Shown here piece after piece: positions 9,742 to 18,300 of a stretch of 22,750 bases of DNA. Within the stretch, counting starts at the first letter, position 1, and every line of letters starts with the position of its first letter. The notes beneath the pieces were generated by a model. It made no database searches and was not told where the DNA came from. It saw only the letters and a program-made list of their open reading frames with translations. Made by a program: the position numbers and the translations under genes. Source of the DNA: a virus. The DNA lies in the IMG/VR virus record IMGVR_UViG_3300010885_032749, positions 1 to 22,750 of that record; one strand, written 5' to 3'.

Positions 9742-10296
9742 ATGGTAGGCATTTATAAAATAACATCACCAACTGGAAGAGTTTATATTGGTCAATCAAC
9801 CAATATACCTAGTAGATGGAATGATTATTATAAATTGCGTGCAAAAGGTCAAGTAAAATTGTATAATTCTCTACTGAAGCATGGACCTATGAATCATAGC
9901 TATGAAGTATTGTTAGAGTGTAAAGAAAGTTGTTTAAACAAGGAAGAGAGACATTATCAAGAACTTTATAATGTTCTACAAGATGGATTAAACTGCAGAT
10001 TGACCAAAACAGATGATAAGAGTGGAAAAACCTTACCATTCACAGAGGAACATAAAGCAAAATTAAAGCAAGCAAGAGCTAATACTATATTTACTGACAT
10101 AAGAAGAGAGCGGATGAGTAGTAGTATGTTGGGTAAAAACACAACCTCTATACTATGTATAAACACTGGTGAGATCTTTTTAAGTATTAGAGAAGCAGCA
10201 AAAAAATATAATATTCTAACAAGCAGTATAGATAATATACTATCTGGTAGAGCTAAACAAACACAGAAGCAAAAATTAAAATTTATATATTATTAA
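9742..10296 (+). CDS. Free-standing GIY-YIG homing endonuclease (NUMOD3-type)
   Basis: A site-specific DNA endonuclease of the I-TevI/Seg type that spreads itself by cutting alleles lacking it. The N-terminal GIY-YIG catalytic domain is clear: GIYKI at residues 3-7, VYIGQS around 17-22, and the following Arg (SRW) in the position of the catalytic Arg. A Glu-containing segment (NKEERHYQ) follows. Residues ~95-130 contain a NUMOD3-like DNA-binding motif (FTEEHKAKLKQAR). The C-terminal ~45 residues (CINTGEIFLSIREAAKKYNI...SIDNILSGR) match the intron-endonuclease repeat/helix-turn-helix seen in phage homing enzymes. Its 184 residues are normal for a free-standing enzyme. It sits between two structural genes with its own promoter-like element. 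No intron or inactivating change was seen; it appears intact. Confidence 0.9.
   Translation: MVGIYKITSPTGRVYIGQSTNIPSRWNDYYKLRAKGQVKLYNSLLKHGPMNHSYEVLLECKESCLNKEERHYQELYNVLQDGLNCRLTKTDDKSGKTLPFTEEHKAKLKQARANTIFTDIRRERMSSSMLGKNTTSILCINTGEIFLSIREAAKKYNILTSSIDNILSGRAKQTQKQKLKFIYY
10280..10287 (+). promoter_or_regulatory. Variant late-promoter-like element inside the homing endonuclease 3' end
   Basis: AATTTATA, one mismatch from TATTTATA, followed by TATTATTAA. It lies in the last codons (K-F-I-Y-Y-stop) of the homing endonuclease and starts 35 bases before the TTG of the next gene. The A-rich leader after it (AAAAATCAAACAAA) resembles the leader before the endonuclease. Weak evidence; could be chance in AT-rich DNA. 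Confidence 0.25.
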
Positions 10297-10314
10297 CATT
10301 AAAAATCAAACAAA

Positions 10315-11040
10315 TTGGGCTATTTAGATAATTCTGCGGTTACCGTAGATGCAATTTTAACAAACAAAGGTCGCGAAGTATTAGCGAGTGGTGGTAGATT
10401 AAATATCACAAAGTTTGCATTAAGTGATGACGAAATCGATTATGATTTATGGAATCCAGCACACACTTTAGGAACAAACTATTATGGAGCAGTAATTGAG
10501 AATATGCCAATATTAGAGGCATTACCTGATGAAACACAAATGCTTCGTTATAAATTAGTAACTTTACCAAAAGATGTAATTGGAATACCTGTAATCAGTG
10601 TATCACCAGAAGCAATTACTTTTACATCACTAAAACAATCAGTAACTGTAACACCAGCAACATTAAATTTAGCAGGTGGTAATACTACAATGGGCTACAC
10701 AGTGATTCTATCTGATGATACTGTTGCAACCTTAACTGTAGCTCCTGATGGTGCTGTATCAGGACAAGGTGGCTCAACAATGGATGTATTAAATCCAACC
10801 AACTTCCTTGATGACGAGATTACAACTATGACCACAGCTGGAACAACAGTTGTAAAGGTTGGTACTAAATTTGTCATAAAAGCAAAAGCTCAAGCTAATA
10901 CAACTACAATAAAACGTGCATTACTAACTATTATTGGAAATGAAACTGGTGGATTTAAAACAATAGCTATAACTGTTAATCCAGCTGGATTCTTAGTACA
11001 AGATATTGGAGTTACTGCAACACCTTTAGGAGGACTTTAA
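10315..11040 (+). CDS. Conserved phage structural protein with N-terminal GYLDN motif (241 aa)
   Basis: Starts at an unusual TTG: an in-frame TAA at 10300-10302 and no ATG between leave it as the only good start, and it yields MGYLDNSAVTVDAILTNKGRE. From memory, this N-terminus recurs in structural-cluster proteins of large environmental phages. Residues 1-90 form the conserved block (FALSDDEIDYDLWNP; ENMPILEALPDETQMLRYKLVTLP). Residues ~90-235 look like a beta-sandwich of bacterial Ig type, with SVTVTPATLNLAGG, then TTMGYTVILSDDTVATL and a final FKTIAITVNP. No catalytic motif is present. It follows the homing endonuclease and precedes another structural gene by 31 bases. Its function in the virion is unknown; a tail or neck component is possible. 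Confidence 0.8.
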   Translation: MGYLDNSAVTVDAILTNKGREVLASGGRLNITKFALSDDEIDYDLWNPAHTLGTNYYGAVIENMPILEALPDETQMLRYKLVTLPKDVIGIPVISVSPEAITFTSLKQSVTVTPATLNLAGGNTTMGYTVILSDDTVATLTVAPDGAVSGQGGSTMDVLNPTNFLDDEITTMTTAGTTVVKVGTKFVIKAKAQANTTTIKRALLTIIGNETGGFKTIAITVNPAGFLVQDIGVTATPLGGL

Positions 11041-11071
11041 GATAAAATAAAATACAATAATAAACCAAACA

Positions 11072-12109
11072 ATGGCAGAAATATATAAAAACTTCACCCA
11101 AGATGACATCATAGTTGGAGATATTCAAACAATATCCCAACCAATCTGGTCTGAGAACATCAATCCATATGTAGCAAACACTACTGGTATTGGATTCTTT
11201 ACAGCATCATCACAATTATCACAATCAGGTGATTATTATATGAATGTGTATAATAGAAATCCACAATCAGCTACAAATGCAGTAGTACAATTTGCAATTG
11301 CATATGGCAATAAGCAAGGTAGTGGTTCAGTAGGTGATGCAAATACAGTTGGAAACAATGCAAATGATACACCATCTCGTGCTATATATTCTCAATATAG
11401 AAACATGTTATTACCACCAACTGATAATGTATTTACTTTTGGAGGTGTAGATTCTAATGAGATCTTAGCTATCAATTTATCAAGAGCTCGTTTCCGTCAA
11501 AAAATTGATCCAGGAAATTGGGAATTAAGAATTGGTAGTGGTTCAGCAGGAACTATATCTACATGGTCATCAAGTTATTCAACATTTATTGATGCATCAG
11601 GAGCAGGAGAAGATCCAGCTATTTCAGCAGCAGGTCGTGTATTTGGAGTATATAGTGGTTCTGGTGGAGTAACTCAATCAAACACACAATATGGTTTATT
11701 TTATCCTGATCAAGGTATAGTAGTATTTCATGCAGGTTTAATGAGAAGGAATTTAGGTATGCCAATCAACTCTGGTTCAGGAGTTCAAGCACGTAATCAT
11801 GTAACAATGTCTTTGAGAATCTCAGGATCTGGTTACTTTGCAGCAAGAAGTGAAGAAAAAGTTACATCCACACACTACTTTGTACGTATTACGAATAAGC
11901 AGTTTAATTTCTCAAACAATCCAACTTTTGTAACTGGTAGTACAGGAACTTTCCTACACTCAAGTATGTTACGTAACCCAAGCGTTTACATCTCAACTAT
12001 TGGAATGTATGATGATAGAAATAGATTGGTAGCAGTTGCTAAGCTGAGTAAGCCATTATTGAAGTCTTTCAATCGTGAGGCACTTGTGAAGGTAAAACTC
12101 GATTTTTGA
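11072..12109 (+). CDS. Phage structural protein (345 aa), shares C-terminal domain with the next gene
   Basis: A predicted virion protein beginning MAEIYKNFTQDDIIVGD. It is Gly/Ser-rich, with no enzyme motif, signal peptide or membrane segment. The central part (SRAIYSQYRNMLLPP; NEILAINLSRARFRQKIDPG) looks like a compact conserved domain. The C-terminal ~130 residues match the end of the following gene by eye: GLFYPDQGIVVFHAG against GNVFYNHGMMTLTS, FNFSNNP against FGMSSNP, and YISTIGMYDDRNRLVAVAKLSKP against the corresponding YITTIG-LYDD strand. The ATG is preceded by an A-rich leader (AATAATAAACCAAACA) with no Shine-Dalgarno sequence. The gene ends at TGA and is followed by a terminator hairpin. 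I do not recognise a named family; a tail or baseplate component is inferred from neighbours. Confidence 0.8.
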   Translation: MAEIYKNFTQDDIIVGDIQTISQPIWSENINPYVANTTGIGFFTASSQLSQSGDYYMNVYNRNPQSATNAVVQFAIAYGNKQGSGSVGDANTVGNNANDTPSRAIYSQYRNMLLPPTDNVFTFGGVDSNEILAINLSRARFRQKIDPGNWELRIGSGSAGTISTWSSSYSTFIDASGAGEDPAISAAGRVFGVYSGSGGVTQSNTQYGLFYPDQGIVVFHAGLMRRNLGMPINSGSGVQARNHVTMSLRISGSGYFAARSEEKVTSTHYFVRITNKQFNFSNNPTFVTGSTGTFLHSSMLRNPSVYISTIGMYDDRNRLVAVAKLSKPLLKSFNREALVKVKLDF

Positions 12110-12167
12110 GAGGTTTTAATAAAAGTTAAACTAGAACATACATTTTGGCAAATCCCCTTACTAGGCC

Positions 12168-12205
12168 AGAAGCCCTTCAGTAATTGGAGGGTTTCTTACT
12201 TTCCA
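12168..12205 (+). terminator. Rho-independent-type terminator hairpin
   Basis: Left arm GAAGCCCTTCA (12169-12179), loop GTAAT, right arm TGGAGGGTTTC (12185-12195). This gives 11 pairs including two G-T wobbles, extendable by one A-T. It is followed by a moderately T-rich TTACTTTCC. It lies in the longest gap of the window (12110-12219), between two structural genes. The T tract is imperfect, so read-through is possible. Confidence 0.65.
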
Positions 12206-12207
12206 CA

Positions 12208-12215
12208 TATTTATA
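12208..12215 (+). promoter_or_regulatory. Putative phage late promoter element abutting the ATG
   Basis: TATTTATA followed by TAAA directly joined to the ATG at 12220, so the element begins 12 bases before the start codon. The terminator hairpin ends at 12196, leaving only 23 bases for a promoter and no clean -35 region. If transcription starts about 10 bases from the element's centre, the mRNA is leaderless. Confidence 0.5.
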
Positions 12216-12219
12216 TAAA

Positions 12220-13989
12220 ATGGCAGGAGTATTTAAAAGTTTAGATCAATCGGACGTAAGAATAACACCTTTTCGTACCTACAAGTTATGGGCTGAAACT
12301 ATTCCTAGTGGTTCAAACACAGGATCTATATATAGTGTATATAAAGCAGACTACAGTCCAATACCAAACTATTTATTGAATGATCCACTTAACGATAGTT
12401 TTGATCAAGGCAACTCATACTTTGAAGCAAGTGAATATAAAACAGTTAATAACAAGTTTCAACGAGTAGTTCATAGATCAGTTGATCATTTATACTATAG
12501 AGACTTCTATATAAACAACAAAGCTTCTTTTGGAAGTGGTAACATAAACAAACAAGATAGATTCTTAGAAGATCAAGCTTATGTTATCAGTATGCCACAA
12601 TCTAAGTTTGGAGAAGCAATATTACCTGGTTCTGTTAAAATAATGTTTAGCTCTTCTATAGGATTTCAAAGCAGTAGTATTAGTAGTTCAAACACTGTAT
12701 GGACAGTAATTGATGATAGCTTTGGTAATTTAGTAATTTCTGGTAGTGATCAAACACCGTTTAAAACTAATTGGGCTGAAACAGTAGGAGATACAAGTAC
12801 AAACTACTCATCATCAGTAACAAAAACATTAGTTGGTGATTGGCCACTTACAGATTTATATAAATATGTAAATTTAGGACCAGTAAATATAACTGGAAGT
12901 TTTAATAAAGGAATGTGGTTAATGGATGCACTTTATAGTAATGTAAGTGTTGATTTTCCATATAGAGCAACTTCAAGCTTTGCATTACCTAAGGATTTAA
13001 TAGGAGCTTCAATGACATTTACATCAACACTTAGTTCAAGTATAGAAATTAAACCGAGTGTAGTACCTGAATACAATCAAAAATACAATTTTGAAAATGG
13101 TGATTTCACTATTAGTATGATGATGAACTACAGATATATACCAACACAAGCATCTGGAGCAATATTAATAGAAAAGCAAGGACCTGTTGAAGAAATAAGA
13201 GTAGATGAGAATGGAGATATACATTCACAGTTAGTACCAAATAAAGCACCATACAGATTGATATTAACTAAAGATGGTATTTTACGTTTTGAAAGAGATG
13301 GAGGAACTAATAACATATTTGCAATAGAATCACGCTCGGCACTTACTATAAACAATCTTTATCATGTTGCTATAGTAAAGTCAGGATCATTAGTAAAATT
13401 AAGTTATCATAACACAGAAGATCCTTTAATTGACTATAGTTATGCAGCAGGAACTTGTCTTATAGAAGGTAAAGAATGCTCTAATCTATCAAACATATTC
13501 ATAGGCAACTCTTACACACAAGATAGAGGATTTGATGGAATTATAGATAATATAAAAATATATAAGCAAGCTCTTTCTGACAACGATTTACTTATATTAT
13601 ATCGTACTTTGGGTGTAGGAAACTTAAATATTGGTAATGTATTTTATAATCATGGAATGATGACATTAACATCTATTCCATCAAGATTTGGATACGTACA
13701 TTCTGTAGAAAGTAGAGGTACACATACTATTTGGGAAAATGAGATCTCATGCACAATAGGTCCAAATGATTTCGGAATGAGTAGTAATCCTTCATTACAA
13801 GAATATAGTAATACAGAAAACAACTATGTATACAAATCATTTGTAACAAGTTCATTCTTTAAACCATATATAACCACTATAGGATTGTATGATGATTATG
13901 GAAGAATGTTAGTAGTAGGAAAACTAAGCACACCAATACAAACACCAAACAATACAGACACAACATTCATCGTACGTTACGATAAATAA
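12220..13989 (+). CDS. Structural protein with LamG/concanavalin-like domain (589 aa)
   Basis: A predicted tail or fibre protein. I choose ATG 12220 (MAGVFKSLDQSDVRITPF). An in-frame TTG at 12184 would add 12 residues but falls inside the terminator hairpin and before the promoter-like element. Residues ~290-466 form a LamG-type jelly roll: NGDFTISMMMNYRYIP, then ILIEKQGP, a Tyr-His-Val-Ala-Ile-Val strand (LYHVAIVKSG), and the typical ending GFDGIIDNIKIYKQALSDNDL. LamG domains often bind sugars. The last ~120 residues repeat the C-terminal domain of the upstream gene (YITTIGLYDDYGRMLVVGKL). The N-terminal ~280 residues are Ser/Thr-rich beta structure without a recognised fold. It may contact host glycans, but only the fold class is visible. 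Confidence 0.85.
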   Translation: MAGVFKSLDQSDVRITPFRTYKLWAETIPSGSNTGSIYSVYKADYSPIPNYLLNDPLNDSFDQGNSYFEASEYKTVNNKFQRVVHRSVDHLYYRDFYINNKASFGSGNINKQDRFLEDQAYVISMPQSKFGEAILPGSVKIMFSSSIGFQSSSISSSNTVWTVIDDSFGNLVISGSDQTPFKTNWAETVGDTSTNYSSSVTKTLVGDWPLTDLYKYVNLGPVNITGSFNKGMWLMDALYSNVSVDFPYRATSSFALPKDLIGASMTFTSTLSSSIEIKPSVVPEYNQKYNFENGDFTISMMMNYRYIPTQASGAILIEKQGPVEEIRVDENGDIHSQLVPNKAPYRLILTKDGILRFERDGGTNNIFAIESRSALTINNLYHVAIVKSGSLVKLSYHNTEDPLIDYSYAAGTCLIEGKECSNLSNIFIGNSYTQDRGFDGIIDNIKIYKQALSDNDLLILYRTLGVGNLNIGNVFYNHGMMTLTSIPSRFGYVHSVESRGTHTIWENEISCTIGPNDFGMSSNPSLQEYSNTENNYVYKSFVTSSFFKPYITTIGLYDDYGRMLVVGKLSTPIQTPNNTDTTFIVRYDK

Positions 13990-14001
13990 AAACACGTTAT
14001 A

Positions 14002-14400
14002 ATGGCAAAAAGGTTTACAAAGAGACAGGCAGCTGTACGACATGGCTACAGAAGTGGTCTGGAAATGGATATCAATGAAGCACTTGAGGAAAAGGGAATA
14101 GAAGGTGAATATGAAAAACACGTAATCAAGTATACTATTCCAGAATCTAATCACAAATATACACCAGACTTCAAACTACCTAATGGAATCTTTATAGAGT
14201 CAAAAGGTCGTTTTATGTTAGATGATCAAAAAAAGCATATATTAATTAGAGCTCAACATCCTGATTTGGATATACGTTTTGTATTTCAAAATTCAAAAGC
14301 TAAGATTCGTAAAGGATCAAAAACAACATATGCTGATTGGTGCGCTAAACACGGATTTATGTTTGCTGATAAGGTAATACCAGATGCTTGGTTGAAATAA
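14002..14400 (+). CDS. T7-type endonuclease I (Holliday junction resolvase)
   Basis: A structure-specific nuclease that cuts four-way junctions and branched DNA, needed to resolve recombination intermediates before packaging. The match to T7 gp3 is strong along the chain: SGLE near residues 18-21, YTIPESNHKYTPDFKLPNG, IESKG, DDQKKHILIRAQHPDLDIR, and CAKHGFMFADKVIPDAW. The PD-(D/E)XK active-site set is intact: Glu21, Asp56, Glu66 and Lys68, corresponding to T7 Glu20, Asp55, Glu65 and Lys67. Its length (132 aa) is close to the 149 of T7. It starts 12 bases after the structural gene and leads into the primase and Mre11-Rad50 fusion genes, so it opens the DNA-metabolism block. Probably cytoplasmic and dimeric like T7 endonuclease I. 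Confidence 0.96.
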   Translation: MAKRFTKRQAAVRHGYRSGLEMDINEALEEKGIEGEYEKHVIKYTIPESNHKYTPDFKLPNGIFIESKGRFMLDDQKKHILIRAQHPDLDIRFVFQNSKAKIRKGSKTTYADWCAKHGFMFADKVIPDAWLK

Positions 14401-14416
14401 TTACAGTTAATCTTTG
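14388..14416 (+). promoter_or_regulatory. Candidate Bacteroidota-type promoter before primase
   Basis: TTG (14388-14390), a 17-base spacer, then TAATCTTTG (14408-14416). The Bacteroidota consensus is TTG, about 19 bases, TAnnTTTG; here the -7 box has one extra base. It lies partly in the end of the endonuclease gene and in the 47-base gap before the primase. It would give host-type early expression of the replication genes. Near match only. Confidence 0.35.
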
Positions 14417-14447
14417 CAAAACGAAATAAAAGTCGTATAGTTAATGC

Positions 14448-15371
14448 ATGACTATAAATCTACTTCAAGTAAAGCATATTATAGATGAGCATTTAGGTTC
14501 AAGCGTACAACATAGGTCTAGTGGTGAGATTACTTATCATTGTCCATTTTGTAACCATCCTAAACGTAAACTTTGTGTGAATCTAAATACACAAAAATGG
14601 CATTGTTGGGTGTGCTCGAGTAGAGGACAATCAATAGGCTCTCTTCTTAAAAAAAGTAGTGCTCCAACACAAACCTTTCAAAAAATAAAGGAGATTTATG
14701 GTGATAATAATTTTAAAGATACAAATAATACAAGAGAGTTAGTAGGATTACCTGAACATTATAAACCATTATGGGTAAATCATAATACACCAGATTACAG
14801 GAATGCTTTACACTATGCTATGAAAGTTAGAAACTTAACTCCATTAGATGTATTAAGGTATGAAGTTGGTTACTGTGAGGAAGGTCCTTATGCTGGAATG
14901 CTTATAGTACCAAACTTTAATGAGAATAATATGATCAACTATTATGTTGGTAGAAGCTATTATGATGGATCAACCATTAAACACAAGAATCCTCCAGTAT
15001 CTAAGGATGTTATAGGGTTTGAGAATCAGATTAATTGGAAACAACCAATTATAATAGTAGAAGGAGCTTTTGATGCAATAGCTACAAAGAGAAATGCAAT
15101 ACCATTATTTGGTAAAAAAATATTAAACAATTTAAGAAGTAAAATACTAACAGAGAAAGTACCTAAACTATATATCGCATTAGATCCTGATGCATTTAAG
15201 GATTCAATTAAAGAAATCGAATATTTCTTAAACAATGGTATAGAGGTTTATATAGTAAAATTATCTGGAAAAGATCCAGGTGAAATGGGATATGAGTTAA
15301 TGGTTGATGCAATTAACAAAGCTCAAAAAGTAGACTTTTTTAGTCTAATACAATTTAAAATGTCATTATGA
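14448..15371 (+). CDS. DNA primase (DnaG-type, zinc finger plus Toprim)
   Basis: Makes RNA primers for lagging-strand synthesis. Residues ~30-60 are a CHC2-like zinc finger (HCPFCNH...WHCWVC; Cys32, Cys35, Cys53, Cys56). Residues ~135-185 match the primase N-subdomain (VGYCEEGPYAGMLIVPNF, then NYYVGRSYY). The Toprim domain shows its acidic metal-binding motifs: IIIVEGAFDAI (~201-211, catalytic Glu) and LYIALDPDAF (~240, DxD). At 307 residues it lacks a fused helicase domain, unlike T7 gp4, so it needs a separate helicase, which is not in this window. It could equally be called a T4 gp61-like primase. Its stop overlaps the next start (ATGA, 15368-15371), implying translational coupling with the nuclease-ATPase gene. 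Confidence 0.92.
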   Translation: MTINLLQVKHIIDEHLGSSVQHRSSGEITYHCPFCNHPKRKLCVNLNTQKWHCWVCSSRGQSIGSLLKKSSAPTQTFQKIKEIYGDNNFKDTNNTRELVGLPEHYKPLWVNHNTPDYRNALHYAMKVRNLTPLDVLRYEVGYCEEGPYAGMLIVPNFNENNMINYYVGRSYYDGSTIKHKNPPVSKDVIGFENQINWKQPIIIVEGAFDAIATKRNAIPLFGKKILNNLRSKILTEKVPKLYIALDPDAFKDSIKEIEYFLNNGIEVYIVKLSGKDPGEMGYELMVDAINKAQKVDFFSLIQFKMSL

Positions 15372-18300
15372 TAAATAAGATTAAAAGCAAACTGAAACAT
15401 GTAGATCATATATTACACGTTTCGGATATCCATTTGAGAAATTGGAAAAGACACACAGAGTTTAAAGAAGTATTTAAAAAATTATTCGTAGCAGTAGACA
15501 ACTTACCTGAAAATAGTATAGTAACGGTTGGTGGTGATATTGTTCATGCTAAGACTGATATGAGTCCTGAATTAATTAAAGTAGTGTCTTACCTATTTAA
15601 TGAATTAGCTGATAGAAGACCTACTGTAGTTATATGTGGTAATCATGATGCTAATTTAAACAACAATAATAGATTAGATGCCTTAACTCCAATAGTAGAA
15701 GCTAACAATCATCCAAATCTATTTTATTTACGTAATTCAGGTTTATTTGAAATTGGTGATGTCTGTATAAGTGTTATGTCTTTGTTAGACTCTGTACAAG
15801 ATTATGTAACAGCTGATAAAATACCAACCGATAAAATATATAAACACAAAATAGCAATGTATCACGGTACTATTGCTAATAGCCAAGTTGATAGTGGATT
15901 ATTTTTATCACATGGATTGGATTGGGACACATTTGCTGGATACGATTTAGTATTGTTAGGTGATATTCATAAAAGACAAGTATTATCAAAACAAGATCCA
16001 ATTATATTCTATCCATTAAGTTTAGTGCAGCAAAACTTTGGTGAGTCCTTTGAAGGACATGGTTATGCTTTAGTAGATTTAACTAATCCAGATAAAATAG
16101 AATATGATTTTCACGATATTAGTAATGATTATGGATATTACACTTTAGATGTGACTGATGGTATATTACCAGATAATTTACCTATAACTTCTAAAACAAA
16201 TGTTAGATTAAGGACAAGAAACACAAGTCCTGCTGAAACTAAGAGAATATTAGCTACAATTAGAAAGCTGTATAAGAATAGTGATGTGATGGTTCAGAAA
16301 CTTGATAAGAATACTGGAAATAAGGATGGTGAATTGTTTGGAGAATCGTTACACCAAGGTGATGTCAGGAATATTCAATATCAAAATCAACTATTAGTAG
16401 ATTATTTAAAACAAAATGATATTGATGAAGAGTCAATAGAAGCGGTATTAAAAATAAACTCTTCTATGAATCAAGCTTTAAATCAAGGAGAGACTGCTCG
16501 CAATGTTATTTGGAAACCTAAGAAATTTGAGTTTAGTAATATGTTCAGCTATGGAGAAAATAATGTAGTAGATTTTAGTAAGTTGGATGGTACTTGTGGT
16601 TTATTCGCTCCTAATCATGCAGGTAAGTCAGCAATATTAGATTCATTATGCTTTTGTTTATTTGATCATTCATTCAGAGCAAGTAAAGCTGAGCAAGTAT
16701 TAAATAGAAAGAAAGATAGTTTTAGTTGTAAGTTTAATTTTGAATTAGAGGGAGTTGATTACTTTATCGAAAAGAAAGCAGTACGTTATGCAAAAGGTCC
16801 TTTAGCTGGTAAACTAAGAGTTAATATTGACTTTTGGTATATTGCAACTGATGGAGAAATTATATCTTTAAATGGAGAACAAAGAAGAGATACTGATAAG
16901 ATTATTCAGACTTATGTAGGAACATTTGATGACTTCATTTTAACTGCTTTATCATTACAAGGTAATAATTCCAACTTTATTGATAAAACACAAGGAGAAA
17001 GAAAAGATCTTTTAGCTAACTTTTTAGACTTAAAGATATTTGACTCTTTATATGAGATAGCTAATAAAGAAAATAGAGTAGCTACAGTATTATTAGAGGA
17101 ATATGCTAAGCAGGATTTTGAGACAAGATTGGGTGATGCTGAAAGTGCTAAAGAGATTAATGAGGAAAAGCATGAAAAAGCTCAAGTAGCTTTGGATGTA
17201 GCACAAGCAGAGTTAGAAGAGTTAAATAAAGAGTTATTGGAGTACAACAAACAATTACAACCCTGTACAGCAGATGGATTAGATATAGCAGTATTAGAAG
17301 CTAATCTAAAAAGCACAACTCTAAAAATATTAATATTAGAGGAATCACGAGAAGCAGCAAAACTTGTATTAAAGGGTTCTAAGGACGTTTTAGAAGTAGT
17401 TAGTAAAGACTTAAAGAATAATAAAGATTCGTTCAATATACCCTTGTATAATGACTATAAAGCCAAATTACAAGAGAAGATTGTATTAGACAATGAGCTA
17501 AACACACTAAAACTAACAGTTGCAAATAAACTGTCTAAAATAGAGAAGTTAAAGAATCATGAGTATGATCCAAACTGCAAATACTGTACATCAAACGTAT
17601 TTGTTAAAGATGCAACTGAGGCAAGTGTTCAGTTAGAGGATGATAAGAAAGTAGTACATGATCTTCTTTTAAAAATTAAAGAGGTTGCTGATTTTATTGA
17701 AAGTAATAAATCAATACAAGATGATGCAATAAGTATTGAAAATCTTATACAACAAAAAAAGGATGCTGAGATTGCTTTTGAACGCAATACTCGTACATAT
17801 GAAGGTTTTGATAAGGATATTAAATTAGAAGATCACCAAATAGCTAAGACTCTTCAACTAATGCAGTTGTATGAAGATAATAAAAGCATATTAAGCAATA
17901 ACAAAACAATTAACGTTAATATTAAAGATGTTAATAACAGAATATCTTTAAAACGTATTGATGTATCTAAGTTAAACAACACTGTGAAAGATTTTCATGG
18001 TAAAGTTAAAGTATGTGAACAAACAATATCAGATTGTGAAAAGTCAATCTTACATATGCAAGAATTATCAGACAAACAAGTAGCTTATGACTTATACTGT
18101 AAAGCTGTTTGTAAAGATGGTATTCCTTATATATTAATAAGTAAAGCAGTTCCATTTATACAACAGTATGTGAATAATATACTAAATCAGATTATTGACT
18201 TTACAGTTGAGTTAGAAACTGATGGTAAAAACATTAATGCATTTATTTGCTATGATGATAGTAAGTGGTTATTGGAGTTGAGTTCTGGTATGGAACGATT

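Noticed and set aside
12184-12219. Upstream TTG start for the LamG protein
   Set aside because: It falls inside the terminator hairpin and before the promoter element; ATG 12220 gives a better N-terminus (MAGVFKS).
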